DNA of 64,000 bases from Bradyrhizobium iriomotense (GCF_018129405.1 NZ_JAFCLP010000007.1:124001-188000); one strand, 5' to 3'. Numbered from the stretch's first letter, positions 35,539 through 44,688 are shown. A program made the numbers and translations. Notes: a model not told the origin generated them from the letters alone.

Positions 35539-36363
35539 TCAGTACTTCGCGACCACCGGGCCGCCAAATTTGTAGTTCACTCCGACGCGAAGGATGTTGT
35601 CGGTGATGCGCGAGCTGTAGTTGCTCGTCAGCACGCCGCCACCGAGGGCTCCGATAGCGGTGGTGAACGAACCGCGGGTGCGGCCAAGATCCATCCAGAG
35701 ATATTCGAGCTTGGCGGTCCAGTTGCCGCTGATCACGCCCTCGACGCCGGCGCCGACCGTGTAGCCCACGCGCACATCGGAGTTGGAGAACACAGCCGCG
35801 GCCGCACCGATGGTCTCCGTTGTCTTCACCTCTCCATAGGCCAGACCGCCCGTTCCATAGAACAGCACGGTCGGGGTCGCCAGGATGCCGACGCGACCGC
35901 GGACCGTCCCGAACCAGCTCAGCTTCTGGTCAAGCGTGACAGGCACGGCTGGACCGGGGAACACGGCGATCACGCCGAACGTAGGCGTACAAACACCGGT
36001 GGGACAGGTGAAGACGCGGCTGCCCTTCTGATCGCTGCCTTGGATGTCGGCCTCGACACCCCAGACCCAGTTCTGCGTCTGCCAGTTGTAGCCGATCTGG
36101 CCGCCGCCGATGACGCCGTCCATGTTGGCGCGATCGCTGCTTGCAAACAGCACCGCACCCGCGGGCGTCGTCAAAGTGGAATCGTCTCGGGAGCGGCCCC
36201 AGCTGTAGCCGATGTTGCCGCCGATATAGAAGCCCGTCCAATTGTAGACAGCCGCGACCATCGGCGGGGCCTTGACGTAGGGCTTTGCCGCGAGATCCGC
36301 AGCCAGAGCGCCCGTCGCGACCAGCGACATTGCAGCCGCCAGTCCAATTACAATCCGCTTCAT
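35539..36363 (-). CDS. Outer-membrane beta-barrel protein, Omp25/Omp31 family (copy 2)
   Basis: A 274-residue small outer-membrane barrel. The signal peptide MKRIVIGLAAAMSLVATGAL is followed by AADLAAKPYVKAPPMVAAV and WTGFYIGGNIGYSWGRSRDD; GRVGILATPTVLFYGTGGLA and a C-terminal Tyr are shared with copy 1. The ATG at 36363 is chosen because it begins the signal peptide. About 40 bases upstream of each copy (36421-36462 and 35190-35230) are also almost the same, so promoter and leader were duplicated with the gene. It probably acts as an abundant envelope protein or passive channel. Confidence 0.9.
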   Translation of the reverse strand: MKRIVIGLAAAMSLVATGALAADLAAKPYVKAPPMVAAVYNWTGFYIGGNIGYSWGRSRDDSTLTTPAGAVLFASSDRANMDGVIGGGQIGYNWQTQNWVWGVEADIQGSDQKGSRVFTCPTGVCTPTFGVIAVFPGPAVPVTLDQKLSWFGTVRGRVGILATPTVLFYGTGGLAYGEVKTTETIGAAAAVFSNSDVRVGYTVGAGVEGVISGNWTAKLEYLWMDLGRTRGSFTTAIGALGGGVLTSNYSSRITDNILRVGVNYKFGGPVVAKY

Positions 36364-36531
36364 TGCAATTCCCCTCCACACAAAAATATTGATCGGAATA
36401 TACGCCGCCGCCTCCCCGAGGGCTGTGCCACACCAGCAACATTCGGCAACAATCGCGCGGCTTCCAGCGCCCCGACCCGAATACCGGGCGAGCTCTATAC
36501 CTTTGATTTAAAAGGAAGTTGTCCTACGGCG

Positions 36532-38049
36532 CTAAGGCGATGTCGCCCTGGTCCGTGTCGTCCACCCCACACGCGCAAGTAGACCGTCGATGACCGGCCA
36601 AAACAGCAGCACGATCGCCAGAGTCGTGATCGAGCCGACCAGGCCGTTCGACCAGAACACCCCGAGGTTCCCGCCGGAGCCGATCATCGACAGTCGGAAA
36701 GCATCCTCGGCACGGTTGCCGAGCACGAGCGCCAGCGTGAAGGGCGCCAGCGGAATGCCGATCTTCTTGAAGACGTAGCCGACGATTCCGAAGCCCAGCA
36801 TCAGCCAGATGTCGAACATCGCGTTCTGGATCGCATAGGCGCCGATCGCGCAGGACACCACGATCATCGGCGCCACCGCCGCGAACGGCACGCGCAGGAT
36901 CGAGGCGAAGATCGGCACCGTCGTCAGCACCAGCACGAGGCCGACCACATTGCCGAGATACATCGAGGCGATCAGGCCCCAGACGAAGTCCTTGTGCTCG
37001 ACGAACAGCAGCGGCCCCGGATTGAGCCCCCACACCATGAGGCCGCCGAGCAGGATCGCCGCGGTGCCCGAGCCGGGAATGCCGAGCGCCAGCATCGGCA
37101 GCAGCGCCGAGGTGCCGGAGGCATGCGCGGCCGTTTCGGGCGCGAACACGCCCTCGATGCGGCCCTTGCCGAAGCTCTCGGGCTCCTTGGCGAAGCGCTT
37201 GGCCAGATTGTACCCCATGAAGGAGGCCGCGATCGCACCGCCCGGCGTGATGCCGAGCCAGCAGCCGATGAAGGAGGAGCGCAGCAGCGTCACCCAGTAT
37301 TTCGGCAGGTCCTTCCAGACCCCGAGCACGACGCGGAGCGAGATACTGGCCGCATGTCCGCGCAGCGCGAGGCGCTCCTCCATCGTCAGCAGGATCTCGC
37401 TGATGCCGAACAGGCCGATGACGGCGACCAGGAAGTTGATGCCGCGAAGCAGGTCGGCCGAGCCGAAGGTCATGCGCAGATTGCCCGACACCGTGTCCAT
37501 GCCGACGCCGGCGAGCAGCAGCCCCAGCGACATCGAGATGACAGTCTTGTGTTTGGCTTCGCGCCCGAGACCGACAAAGGAGCAGAAGGTCAAGAGATAG
37601 ACCGCGAAGAACTCGGGCGGGCCGAATTTCAGCGCAAAGGACGAGATCATCGGCGCGAGGAAGGTGATCAGGAGCACCGCAACCAGCGAGCCGACGAAGG
37701 AGGACGTGAACGCCGCCGTCAGCGCCTCCGCCGCCCTGCCCTGCTGGGCCATCGGATAGCCGTCGAAGGTAGTCGCGACCGACCAGGCTTCGCCCGGGAT
37801 GTTGAACAGGATCGAGGTGATCGCACCGCCGAACAGCGCGCCCCAATAGATGCAGGACAGCATCACGATCGCCGAGGTCGGGTCCATCGTGAAAGTGAGC
37901 GGCAGCAGGATGGCGACGCCGTTGGGGCCGCCGAGCCCGGGCAGCACACCGACGAAGATGCCGAGCACCAGCCCGACCATCATCAGCACGAGCGTCTTCC
38001 CGGTGAGCAGGACGGCGAAGCCGTGAAGCAGGAGACCGAGGGCTTCCAT
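36532..38049 (-). CDS. tctA: Tripartite tricarboxylate transporter large permease TctA
   Basis: A 505-residue membrane protein with about 12 spans. MVGLVLGIFVGVLPGLGGPN is the conserved TctA signature, and SILFNIPGEAWSVATTFDGY and LALGIPGSGTAAILLGGLMV repeat it in the second half. TctA is the main channel of a TTT carboxylate importer, using the proton or sodium gradient. The ATG at 38049 follows the tctB stop by 11 bases and has AGGA upstream; the frame stays open upstream only over tctB. Its 3' end is the parent of the remnant at 35289-35424. Confidence 0.93.
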   Translation of the reverse strand: MEALGLLLHGFAVLLTGKTLVLMMVGLVLGIFVGVLPGLGGPNGVAILLPLTFTMDPTSAIVMLSCIYWGALFGGAITSILFNIPGEAWSVATTFDGYPMAQQGRAAEALTAAFTSSFVGSLVAVLLITFLAPMISSFALKFGPPEFFAVYLLTFCSFVGLGREAKHKTVISMSLGLLLAGVGMDTVSGNLRMTFGSADLLRGINFLVAVIGLFGISEILLTMEERLALRGHAASISLRVVLGVWKDLPKYWVTLLRSSFIGCWLGITPGGAIAASFMGYNLAKRFAKEPESFGKGRIEGVFAPETAAHASGTSALLPMLALGIPGSGTAAILLGGLMVWGLNPGPLLFVEHKDFVWGLIASMYLGNVVGLVLVLTTVPIFASILRVPFAAVAPMIVVSCAIGAYAIQNAMFDIWLMLGFGIVGYVFKKIGIPLAPFTLALVLGNRAEDAFRLSMIGSGGNLGVFWSNGLVGSITTLAIVLLFWPVIDGLLARVGWTTRTRATSP

Positions 38050-38060
38050 CGCGATCCGTC

Positions 38061-38603
38061 CTAGCGCCCGAGGGCCGCTTCGAGCGGCCCCTTCGGCATG
38101 ATGACGTCGAAGGCGACGTCGAAGGTGACGAACATGATCGCCGTGAACACGAAAGCGGTGAGCAGCGACTTCCACAGCGCGATCTTGCCGACGAGGCGCA
38201 TGAAGCCTGCGATCAAAAGGAAGCTCGCGACATAGAGGCCGAGGAACTGCATGACGAGGCAGAACAGCAGCGTCGGCACGAACACCGCCATCACGCGGCG
38301 GGCCTGGGCGCGCGTGACGAAGCTTGCGGACACCACACGCCGCGCCAGCAGCGCTGCAATCAGCCCGTAGAGACTGCCGCCACCGAGAATGACGGAGAGA
38401 TAGAACGGGAAATAGCCCGGTTCGGGCCCTGTCGCATCCCAGGACGCGCCGGTGCGCCAATTGTCGTAGCCGAGCGTGACGGCGAGCGCGAGAAGAAGGA
38501 GACAAACGATGATCTCGATCGTGCCGGAGGAGACGACGGAGGGCGAGTCGTCTTCAGGTGCGGTCGGATCGTCAACGACGATTTCGATATCGGTTTGGGA
38601 CAT
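38061..38603 (-). CDS. tctB: Tripartite tricarboxylate transporter small permease TctB
   Basis: A 180-residue protein with four hydrophobic segments: IIVCLLLLALAVTLGYDN, FYLSVILGGGSLYGLIAALL, VFVPTLLFCLVMQFLGLYVA and LLTAFVFTAIMFVTFDVAFD. The GPEPGYFPFYLSVILGGGS stretch between spans one and two is the usual TctB signature. It forms the membrane complex with TctA. An acidic, unstructured N-terminus precedes the first span. It is encoded between tctC (164 bases upstream, with REP-like repeats between) and tctA. Confidence 0.92.
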   Translation of the reverse strand: MSQTDIEIVVDDPTAPEDDSPSVVSSGTIEIIVCLLLLALAVTLGYDNWRTGASWDATGPEPGYFPFYLSVILGGGSLYGLIAALLARRVVSASFVTRAQARRVMAVFVPTLLFCLVMQFLGLYVASFLLIAGFMRLVGKIALWKSLLTAFVFTAIMFVTFDVAFDVIMPKGPLEAALGR

Positions 38604-38632
38604 GCTTTGTCAGGGACGGAGTGCGGCCAATT

Positions 38633-38757
38633 CCCCCTCTCCCCGCTTGCGGGGAGAGGGTTGGGGTGAGGGGGAGTCTCCACGGGGACGGTGAGCATTG
38701 GACTCGCGGAGAGAGCCCCTCACCCCAACCCTCTCCCCGTAAGAACGGGGCGAGGGA
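38633..38757. repeat. Inverted pair of REP-like palindromes
   Basis: Two copies of a G/C-rich palindrome (CCCTCTCCCCG stem followed by TTGGGGTGAGGGG) face each other and fill the tctC-tctB gap. I recall this type from Bradyrhizobium-like genomes but did not search. In mRNA the pair could form one large stem that lets more tctC than tctBA message survive. Confidence 0.75.
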
Positions 38758-38767
38758 GTCGAGCATC

Positions 38768-39754
38768 TTACTTCGCGACGAATCCGGCTTCCGTCATCAG
38801 CGCCTTGTTGGTGGCATCGTCCTCCTCGAGGAATTGCACCATGTCCTTGCCGGTGAGGAAGATCGGCTTCAGCGCCTGCTTCTCCATGTAGTCCTTGTAT
38901 TCGGCGGTCTGCGTCACCTTGTGGAACAGTTCGACGTAGAACGCCTGCTGCTCAGCTGTGACCTTGCCGGGCAGAAACATCGCGCGAAGCATCAGGTACT
39001 GGACGTCGACGCCCTGCTCCTTGCAGGTCGGGATGTCGGCCCAGGACTGGGTGTCCGTCACCTTGCTGGTGTAGGAGATGCGCTCCTTGTCGAACACGCA
39101 GAGTGGACGCACCTGGCCGGCGCGCCAGACCTCGAGATTTTCTGATGGATTGTTGACGTTGGCTTCGGTGTGGTTGCCGACGAGCTGGGTCGCGGCCTCG
39201 CCGCCGGACTTGTAGGGCAGATAGGAGAATTTCGCGCCGGTCTTCTGCTCCAGGAACACGGTGAGCACGTGATCCTCGCGCTTGGAGCCGGTGCCGCCCA
39301 TCTTGAACGGCGAACTCGCCGCCTTCGCGGCGTCGACGAATTCCTTCACCGTCTTGGGGCCGGCGCTGTTGTCCCACAGCACGAACTGATCGAGCGCGAT
39401 CACCGAGACCGGGGTCAGTTCGCGCCAGTTGAACGGGATCTTCGCCGACAACGGCAGCATGTAGATCAGCGAATAGGCGATCAGCACCTTGTTCGGGTCG
39501 CCCTCGCTGGACTTCATGTACATCAGCGCTTCCGCACCGGAGGCGCCGCCCTTGAGCGAAACCACCATGGGCTGCTTCATCAGATTGTTCTTCTGGATCG
39601 CGGCCTGCATCATCCGCGCCATCTGATCGGAGGCGCCGCCCGCACCCGCCGCCACCACGATCTCGACCGGCTTGGTCGGCTCCCAGCCGGCAAAGGCCGG
39701 CGCGCTCAACAACAAGGCCGTCGCAGCCCCGACGGCTTTCACTGGAATTCGCAC
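38768..39754 (-). CDS. tctC: Tripartite tricarboxylate transporter receptor TctC (Bug family)
   Basis: A 328-residue periplasmic binding protein. The signal peptide MRIPVKAVGAATALLLSAPA ends at FA-GW. PVEIVVAAGAGGASDQMARM is the conserved phosphate/carboxylate-binding first loop, and MGGTGSKREDHVLTVFLEQK matches the second. The tail is longer than in orphan Bug proteins of the same window, which is common for receptors encoded with their permease. It heads the tctCBA operon, giving a complete carboxylate importer. The ligand is unknown; nearby genes suggest a small organic acid. Confidence 0.9.
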   Translation of the reverse strand: MRIPVKAVGAATALLLSAPAFAGWEPTKPVEIVVAAGAGGASDQMARMMQAAIQKNNLMKQPMVVSLKGGASGAEALMYMKSSEGDPNKVLIAYSLIYMLPLSAKIPFNWRELTPVSVIALDQFVLWDNSAGPKTVKEFVDAAKAASSPFKMGGTGSKREDHVLTVFLEQKTGAKFSYLPYKSGGEAATQLVGNHTEANVNNPSENLEVWRAGQVRPLCVFDKERISYTSKVTDTQSWADIPTCKEQGVDVQYLMLRAMFLPGKVTAEQQAFYVELFHKVTQTAEYKDYMEKQALKPIFLTGKDMVQFLEEDDATNKALMTEAGFVAK

Positions 39755-39885
39755 GAGTTTCGTCCCCTGGTTATTATTGGCGTTGTGATGCCGGGAAATC
39801 TTACCGATGCATTGTGCGGACTAAAGGTTGTGAGTTCAAGCCGGCGGACATTCCGCCGCATATGACTTTCGGCTGACGAAGCGCG

Positions 39886-40683
39886 CTACTTGCCCTTCCA
39901 GACAGGCGCACGCTTGTTGAGGAAGGCGTCCATGCCCTCGCGGAAATCCTCGCTCATATAGGCCTTGAGGATCAGGTCCTCGCCCTCTTCGCGCGACAGC
40001 GTGCGGCGGATGCGGCGCACCGCTTCCTTGGTTGCTTCCAGCGTGAGCGGCGCGTGGCCGGCGACGAGCTTTGCGGTCTCGTCGGCACGGCGCTGCAGCG
40101 TCTCGACGTCGGGCACGATCTCGTTGAGCAGGCCGAGGGCGAGGGCTTCCGGCGCCTCGACCAGGCGCGCCTTGAAGATCAGATCCTTGGTACGGGCAGG
40201 ACCGACCAGCGCGACGACGCGGCTGATGTTGGACATCGACAGGCAGTTGCCCAGCGTGCGCGCGATCGGAAAACCCATCCGCGTCGTCTCGGTGCCGATG
40301 CGCAGATCGCAGCAAGCCGCAATGCCGGCGCCGCCGCCGGTGCAGGCGCCGGCAATGGCCGCGATCACGGGCACGCGGCACTGCTCGAGCGTGCCGAGCA
40401 CGCGGTCGATCCGCGCCTCGTAGTCGAGCGCGTCCTGCGCGGTCTTGAACGCACGGAACTGCGAGATATCGGTGCCGGAGGCGAAGGCCTTGTCGCCCGC
40501 GCCGGTCAGGATCAGCGCCTTGATCGAACGGTCGGCGTTGATCTCCTGGCAGATCTCCGCCATGCGGTCATACATGGCGAAGGTCATGGCGTTGCGCGCC
40601 TGGGGGCGGTTGAAGGTGATCCGCGCGATGCCGTCCGTGACGGAGTAGAGCAGGTCTTCGTTGGTGGTCGTCGGTGCGTTCAT
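39886..40683 (-). CDS. Enoyl-CoA hydratase/isomerase family protein
   Basis: A 265-residue crotonase-fold protein. RITFNRPQARNAMTFAMYDR starts the domain. AGDKAFASGTDISQFR and CTGGGAGIAACCDLRIGTET form the two oxyanion-hole segments. The usual catalytic glutamates are not obvious, so hydratase, isomerase or another crotonase activity is possible. It is a single gene between tctC (131 bases) and an aminotransferase gene (57 bases). The ATG at 40683 gives the standard N-terminus. Confidence 0.85.
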   Translation of the reverse strand: MNAPTTTNEDLLYSVTDGIARITFNRPQARNAMTFAMYDRMAEICQEINADRSIKALILTGAGDKAFASGTDISQFRAFKTAQDALDYEARIDRVLGTLEQCRVPVIAAIAGACTGGGAGIAACCDLRIGTETTRMGFPIARTLGNCLSMSNISRVVALVGPARTKDLIFKARLVEAPEALALGLLNEIVPDVETLQRRADETAKLVAGHAPLTLEATKEAVRRIRRTLSREEGEDLILKAYMSEDFREGMDAFLNKRAPVWKGK

Positions 40684-40740
40684 CGCGCGCTCACTTTCTT
40701 CACTACAGTTCGATCAGGCCGCCGTTAGGCGACCTGATCC

Positions 40741-41940
40741 TTAAGCAACTTGAGCTTTGGCCATCGGCACCACGTCGCGTCCCTTGAGGACGTCCATGGC
40801 TGCCAGCACGCCACCGCTCCGGTGCGGGATCTTTGCAAGATCCAGGCCCATCTCGACGCCGGCGAGCGTACCCATCAGCATCAGGTCGTTGAAATGGCCG
40901 ATATGGCCGATGCGGAACACCTTGCCCTTGACCTTGTTCAGGCCGGTGCCGAGCGACATGTCGAAATTTTCCAGCACCACCTTGCGGAAGGCGTCGGCAT
41001 CAAAGCCCTCGGGCACGCGCACGCCGGTCAGCGCCGGCGAATGCGCGGCGGGATCGGCGCACTGCGTCTCCAGGCCCCAGACCTTGACCGCCGCGCGCGT
41101 CGCCGCGCTATGGCGCTTGTGGCGAGACCAGACGTTCTCCAGCCCCTCCTCCTCCAGCATCTTCACCGCCTCGCGCAGGCCGTAGAGCAGATTGGTCGCG
41201 GGCGTATAGGGGAAGGTGCCGAGCTTGTTGAAGCTGATGACCTCCTGCCAGTCCCAATAGGAGCGCATGCCCGGATTGGCCTTCGCGACCGCGAGCGCCT
41301 TCTCCGAGACGGCGTTGAAGCCGAGGCCGGGCGGCAGCATCAGCCCCTTCTGCGAGCCCGCAACCGAGACGTCGATGCCCCAGGCATCGTGCTCGTATTC
41401 CATCGAGCCGAGGCCGGAGATGGTGTCGACCATCAGCAGCGCCGGATGTTTGGTGCGGTCGAGGATCTTGCGCACTTCGGCGGGCGGCGTGGCGCAACCG
41501 GTCGAGGTCTCGTTGTGGACGACGCAGACCGCCTTGATGGTGTGCTGCTTGTCGGCGGCGAGGCGCTTCTCGATCTCGGCGAGATCGGCGCCATGGCGCC
41601 AGTCGCTCGGGATGAAGTCGACGTCGAGCTTGAACTTGTCGGCGATGCCGCGCCACAGCACGGCGAACTGGCCGGTCTCGCACATCAAGACCTTGTCACC
41701 GGGCGAGAACACGTTGACCATCGCCGCTTCCCAGGCGCCGGTGCCGGACGAGGGGAAGATGATCACGGGCTGCTTGGTGCGGAACACGCGCTGCATCGCG
41801 GCAAGCACGGCAAAGCCGAGCTCGGCGAACTCCGGACCGCGATGGTCCAGCGTCGGCATGTCCATCGCCCGCAGCACGCGGTCGGGCACGTTGGTCGGTC
41901 CTGGAATCTGTAAGAAATGCCTTCCAGTATGCACGGTCAT
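40741..41940 (-). CDS. Serine--glyoxylate aminotransferase family (copy 1)
   Basis: A 399-residue class V PLP-dependent aminotransferase. GRHFLQIPGPTNVPDRVLRA and FPSSGTGAWEAAMVNVFSPG are typical of SgaA/AGXT. The PLP lysine is Lys198 in AGSQKGLMLPPGLGF, with Asp172 in VDTISGLGS. The expected reaction moves the amino group of serine (or alanine) to glyoxylate, giving hydroxypyruvate and glycine. The ATG at 41940 marks the conserved start; upstream in-frame codons are not conserved. A paralogue of nearly the same length lies beyond the MFS transporter gene. Confidence 0.9.
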   Translation of the reverse strand: MTVHTGRHFLQIPGPTNVPDRVLRAMDMPTLDHRGPEFAELGFAVLAAMQRVFRTKQPVIIFPSSGTGAWEAAMVNVFSPGDKVLMCETGQFAVLWRGIADKFKLDVDFIPSDWRHGADLAEIEKRLAADKQHTIKAVCVVHNETSTGCATPPAEVRKILDRTKHPALLMVDTISGLGSMEYEHDAWGIDVSVAGSQKGLMLPPGLGFNAVSEKALAVAKANPGMRSYWDWQEVISFNKLGTFPYTPATNLLYGLREAVKMLEEEGLENVWSRHKRHSAATRAAVKVWGLETQCADPAAHSPALTGVRVPEGFDADAFRKVVLENFDMSLGTGLNKVKGKVFRIGHIGHFNDLMLMGTLAGVEMGLDLAKIPHRSGGVLAAMDVLKGRDVVPMAKAQVA

Positions 41941-42055
41941 AGGCGTCCTTCCCGGTCTAACCTTATTTTGAAGGCCGCCGAATAGCACCATTTGACCGGC
42001 TTGTCCCCTCTCCAAAGGGCGACTCCCATGCATAAGCGTCGGGCCTCCGCCGCCC

Positions 42056-43339
42056 CTATTCCGCGGCCACCATCTTTCCGGCCGGCCCCCTGCCCTCGAC
42101 CTCCGCGAACGGCCGCTCCGGGTGCATCAGGAAGGCGGAAAAGGCGCCGAGCAGCAGCAGGCCCATCGACATCAGGAACGGCAGGTACCAGTTGCCGGTC
42201 GCATCGATCACGAAGCCCGCGACCAGCGGCGAGACGATCGCGGCGAAGGCCGAGCCGGTGTTCATGATTCCCGAGGCAGTGCCCGAATATTTCGGCGCAA
42301 TGTCCATCGGGATCGACCACATAGGGCCGATCACCAGCTCGGCGCAGAAGAAGCCGGCCGACAGGCACAGCGCCACCACGGTGATGTCGTGGACGAACAG
42401 GATCGGCAGCAGCGAGAGCAGCGCCCCCGTAAACCCTGTTACGGTGACGCTCAGCCGCGCCAGGCGGACATTGCCGGTGCGATCGAGGATCCTGTCCGAG
42501 ATCACGCCGCCGACGCTGTCGCCGACCACGCCGGCGAAAAAGACCCCGGAGGCGAACAGCGCCGAGTTCTTGATGTCGAGATTGTAGTTGTTCTTGAAGA
42601 ACAGCGGCAGCCAGTTCAGGTACAGCCACAGGCACCAGCCGTAGCAGAAGTAGGTGAGCGTCACCGGCCACATCCGCCCGAGCAGTGGGCCCCAGGGCAC
42701 GCGCGGCCGCTCGCCGGTCGGGCGCGGCGGCAGTGCGGCGAGCTCGGCCTCGGTGATGGAGGCGTGCTCCTTCGGCTCGTTGCGGAAGTACCAGACCCAC
42801 ACGACGCCCCAGATGAGGCTGACGAAGCCCAGCACGACGAAGGCGCCGCGCCAGGTCAGCCACAGGATCAGCAGCGCCACGACCGGCGGCGTCACGGCAT
42901 TGCCGAGCCGGGCGAAGGAATGGGTGAGGCCTTGCGCGAAACCGCGGCGGTTGGCCGGCGTCCAATATTGCATCGCGCGCGTTGCGGTGGGGAACGTCGC
43001 GCCCTCGCCGAAGCCGAGCGCGAAGCGCGCGACGAACAGTGCAGCGAGACCGTTGACGAAGCCGGTCATGATGGTGGCGACCGCCCAGATCATGCCGCAC
43101 CAGAAGAGCGTCTTGCGCGGCCCGAAATGATCGCCGACCCAACCGCCGATCACCTGGAACAACAGATACGGATAGGCGAAGGCGGAGAAGACGAGGCCGA
43201 GCTGGGTGTTCGACAGGCCCAGCTCCTTCTGGATCTCGCTCGCGGCCGTGCCGATGTTCACCCGGTCGACATAGGTGATGAAATACATCGCGCAGAGCAT
43301 CGCCAGCACGACATGCGTGGCCTTGAACCGAACCCCCAT
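42056..43339 (-). CDS. MFS transporter (anion:cation symporter type)
   Basis: A 427-residue major facilitator with 12 hydrophobic segments. ITYVDRVNIGTAASEIQKEL in span 1 and GWVGDHFGPRKTLFWCGMIW as the loop 2-3 signature resemble the ACS/phthalate-glucarate permease family, which imports organic anions with protons. LGFGEGATFPTATRAMQYWT in span 4 is also characteristic. It lies between the two serine--glyoxylate aminotransferase genes on the same strand, so its substrate is probably a hydroxy- or keto-acid used by them. Confidence 0.88.
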   Translation of the reverse strand: MGVRFKATHVVLAMLCAMYFITYVDRVNIGTAASEIQKELGLSNTQLGLVFSAFAYPYLLFQVIGGWVGDHFGPRKTLFWCGMIWAVATIMTGFVNGLAALFVARFALGFGEGATFPTATRAMQYWTPANRRGFAQGLTHSFARLGNAVTPPVVALLILWLTWRGAFVVLGFVSLIWGVVWVWYFRNEPKEHASITEAELAALPPRPTGERPRVPWGPLLGRMWPVTLTYFCYGWCLWLYLNWLPLFFKNNYNLDIKNSALFASGVFFAGVVGDSVGGVISDRILDRTGNVRLARLSVTVTGFTGALLSLLPILFVHDITVVALCLSAGFFCAELVIGPMWSIPMDIAPKYSGTASGIMNTGSAFAAIVSPLVAGFVIDATGNWYLPFLMSMGLLLLGAFSAFLMHPERPFAEVEGRGPAGKMVAAE

Positions 43340-43395
43340 CTCACCCCTCCCGTATCGCTGTTGTTATGATTGCTGCCCGCCTGTCCCGCGCGATT

Positions 43396-44598
43396 TTAAG
43401 TGCCGACCACTTTCAGGTGCGGCGATGCGTTGCCTTGCGGACGCTGCTCCAAGAGCTTCATCGCGACGTCGACGCCGCCGGAGCGATGCGGCACGCCGGC
43501 AACCGAGAGGCCCATCTCGACGCCGGTGAGCGCGCCGAGCAAAGTGAGCGCATTGCATTCGCCGAGATGGCCGATGCGGAAAACTTTTCCGGCGACCTTC
43601 GACAGCCCGGAGCCGAGCGACATGTTGTAATTGTCGAGCACGACTTTCCGGAACTGATCGGCATCATGGCCGGGCGGCATCAGCACCGCCGTCAGCACCG
43701 GCGAGAACTCTGAAGGCTCCTGGCAGAGCACTTCGAGGCCCCAATGATTGACGGCGGCGCGCGTCGCGGCGGCAAGCCGCTGATGCCTGTCGAAGACGTT
43801 GGCGAGCCCCTCCTCGAGCAGCATCGCGATCGCCTCGCGCAGGCCGTAGAGCAGGTTTGTCGCCGGCGTGTACGGGAAGAAGCCCTTGGCGTTGGGCTTG
43901 AGCATCTCCTCCCAGTCGAAATAGGAGCGCGGCATCTTGTTGGTCTTGGACGCCGCCAGCGCCTTCTCCGAGATCGCGTTGAAGCCGAGGCCGGGCGGCA
44001 GCATAAAGCCCTTCTGCGAGCAGCTGACGCTGACGTCGACCTTCCACTCGTCGTGGCGATAGTCGACCGAGCCGAGCGAGGAGATGGTGTCGACCATCAG
44101 CAGCGCGGGATGGCCCGTGCGGTCGATCGCAGCGCGGATCTCGGCGATGCGGCTGGTCGCGCCGGTCGAGGTCTCGTTGTGCACGACCATGACGGCCTTG
44201 ATCGTGCGCGCGGTGTCCTCAGCGAGCTTCGCCTCGATCACGGCCGGATCGGCGCCGCGGCGCCAGTCGCCGGGCACGAAATCGACCTCGATGCCGAAGC
44301 GGCCGGCCATCTGCCGCCAGAGCGTGGCGAAATGGCCGGTCTCGACCATCAGCACCTTGTCGCCCGGCGACAGCGTGTTGACGATCGCGGCCTCCCAGGC
44401 GCCGGTCCCGGACGACGGGAAGATGATGACCGGCCCCTTGGTCTGGAAGATCTTCTGGCTGCCTTCGAGCACGGTGCGGCCGAGCTCGCCGAACTCCGCG
44501 CTGCGGTGGTCGATGACGGGCATGTCCATGGCGCGCAGGACACGCTCGGGGACCGGGCTCGGGCCCGGAATCTGAAGGAAATGGCGTCCTTGGTGCAT
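43396..44598 (-). CDS. Serine--glyoxylate aminotransferase family (copy 2)
   Basis: A 400-residue paralogue of the enzyme ending at 40741. GRHFLQIPGPSPVPERVLRA, FPSSGTGAWEAAIVNTLSPG and the PLP lysine Lys196 in SCSQKGFMLPPGLGF are all conserved. The substrate-side residues differ (for example SLGSVDYRHDEW against GLGSMEYEHDAW), so the two copies may prefer different amino donors or 2-oxo acids. It is the first gene of the leftward aminotransferase-transporter group, divergent from the GntR regulator across 133 bases that hold a candidate operator. Confidence 0.9.
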   Translation of the reverse strand: MHQGRHFLQIPGPSPVPERVLRAMDMPVIDHRSAEFGELGRTVLEGSQKIFQTKGPVIIFPSSGTGAWEAAIVNTLSPGDKVLMVETGHFATLWRQMAGRFGIEVDFVPGDWRRGADPAVIEAKLAEDTARTIKAVMVVHNETSTGATSRIAEIRAAIDRTGHPALLMVDTISSLGSVDYRHDEWKVDVSVSCSQKGFMLPPGLGFNAISEKALAASKTNKMPRSYFDWEEMLKPNAKGFFPYTPATNLLYGLREAIAMLLEEGLANVFDRHQRLAAATRAAVNHWGLEVLCQEPSEFSPVLTAVLMPPGHDADQFRKVVLDNYNMSLGSGLSKVAGKVFRIGHLGECNALTLLGALTGVEMGLSVAGVPHRSGGVDVAMKLLEQRPQGNASPHLKVVGT

Positions 44599-44666
44599 GA
44601 AAACCTCCCTGTCGGCGGGTTATGGCCGGCTCTGCCGGCTATTTTGCATTCATTTTTTGTCCTTTC

Positions 44667-44688
44667 AATCGAAATTTGGTATTCGATT
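44667..44688. promoter_or_regulatory. Candidate GntR operator (AATCGAA-n8-TTCGATT)
   Basis: Perfect 7-base inverted repeat in the AT-rich divergent region between an aminotransferase gene and the GntR regulator gene. Its size and position fit a regulator that controls itself and its divergent neighbour. There is no direct evidence of binding. Confidence 0.5.
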
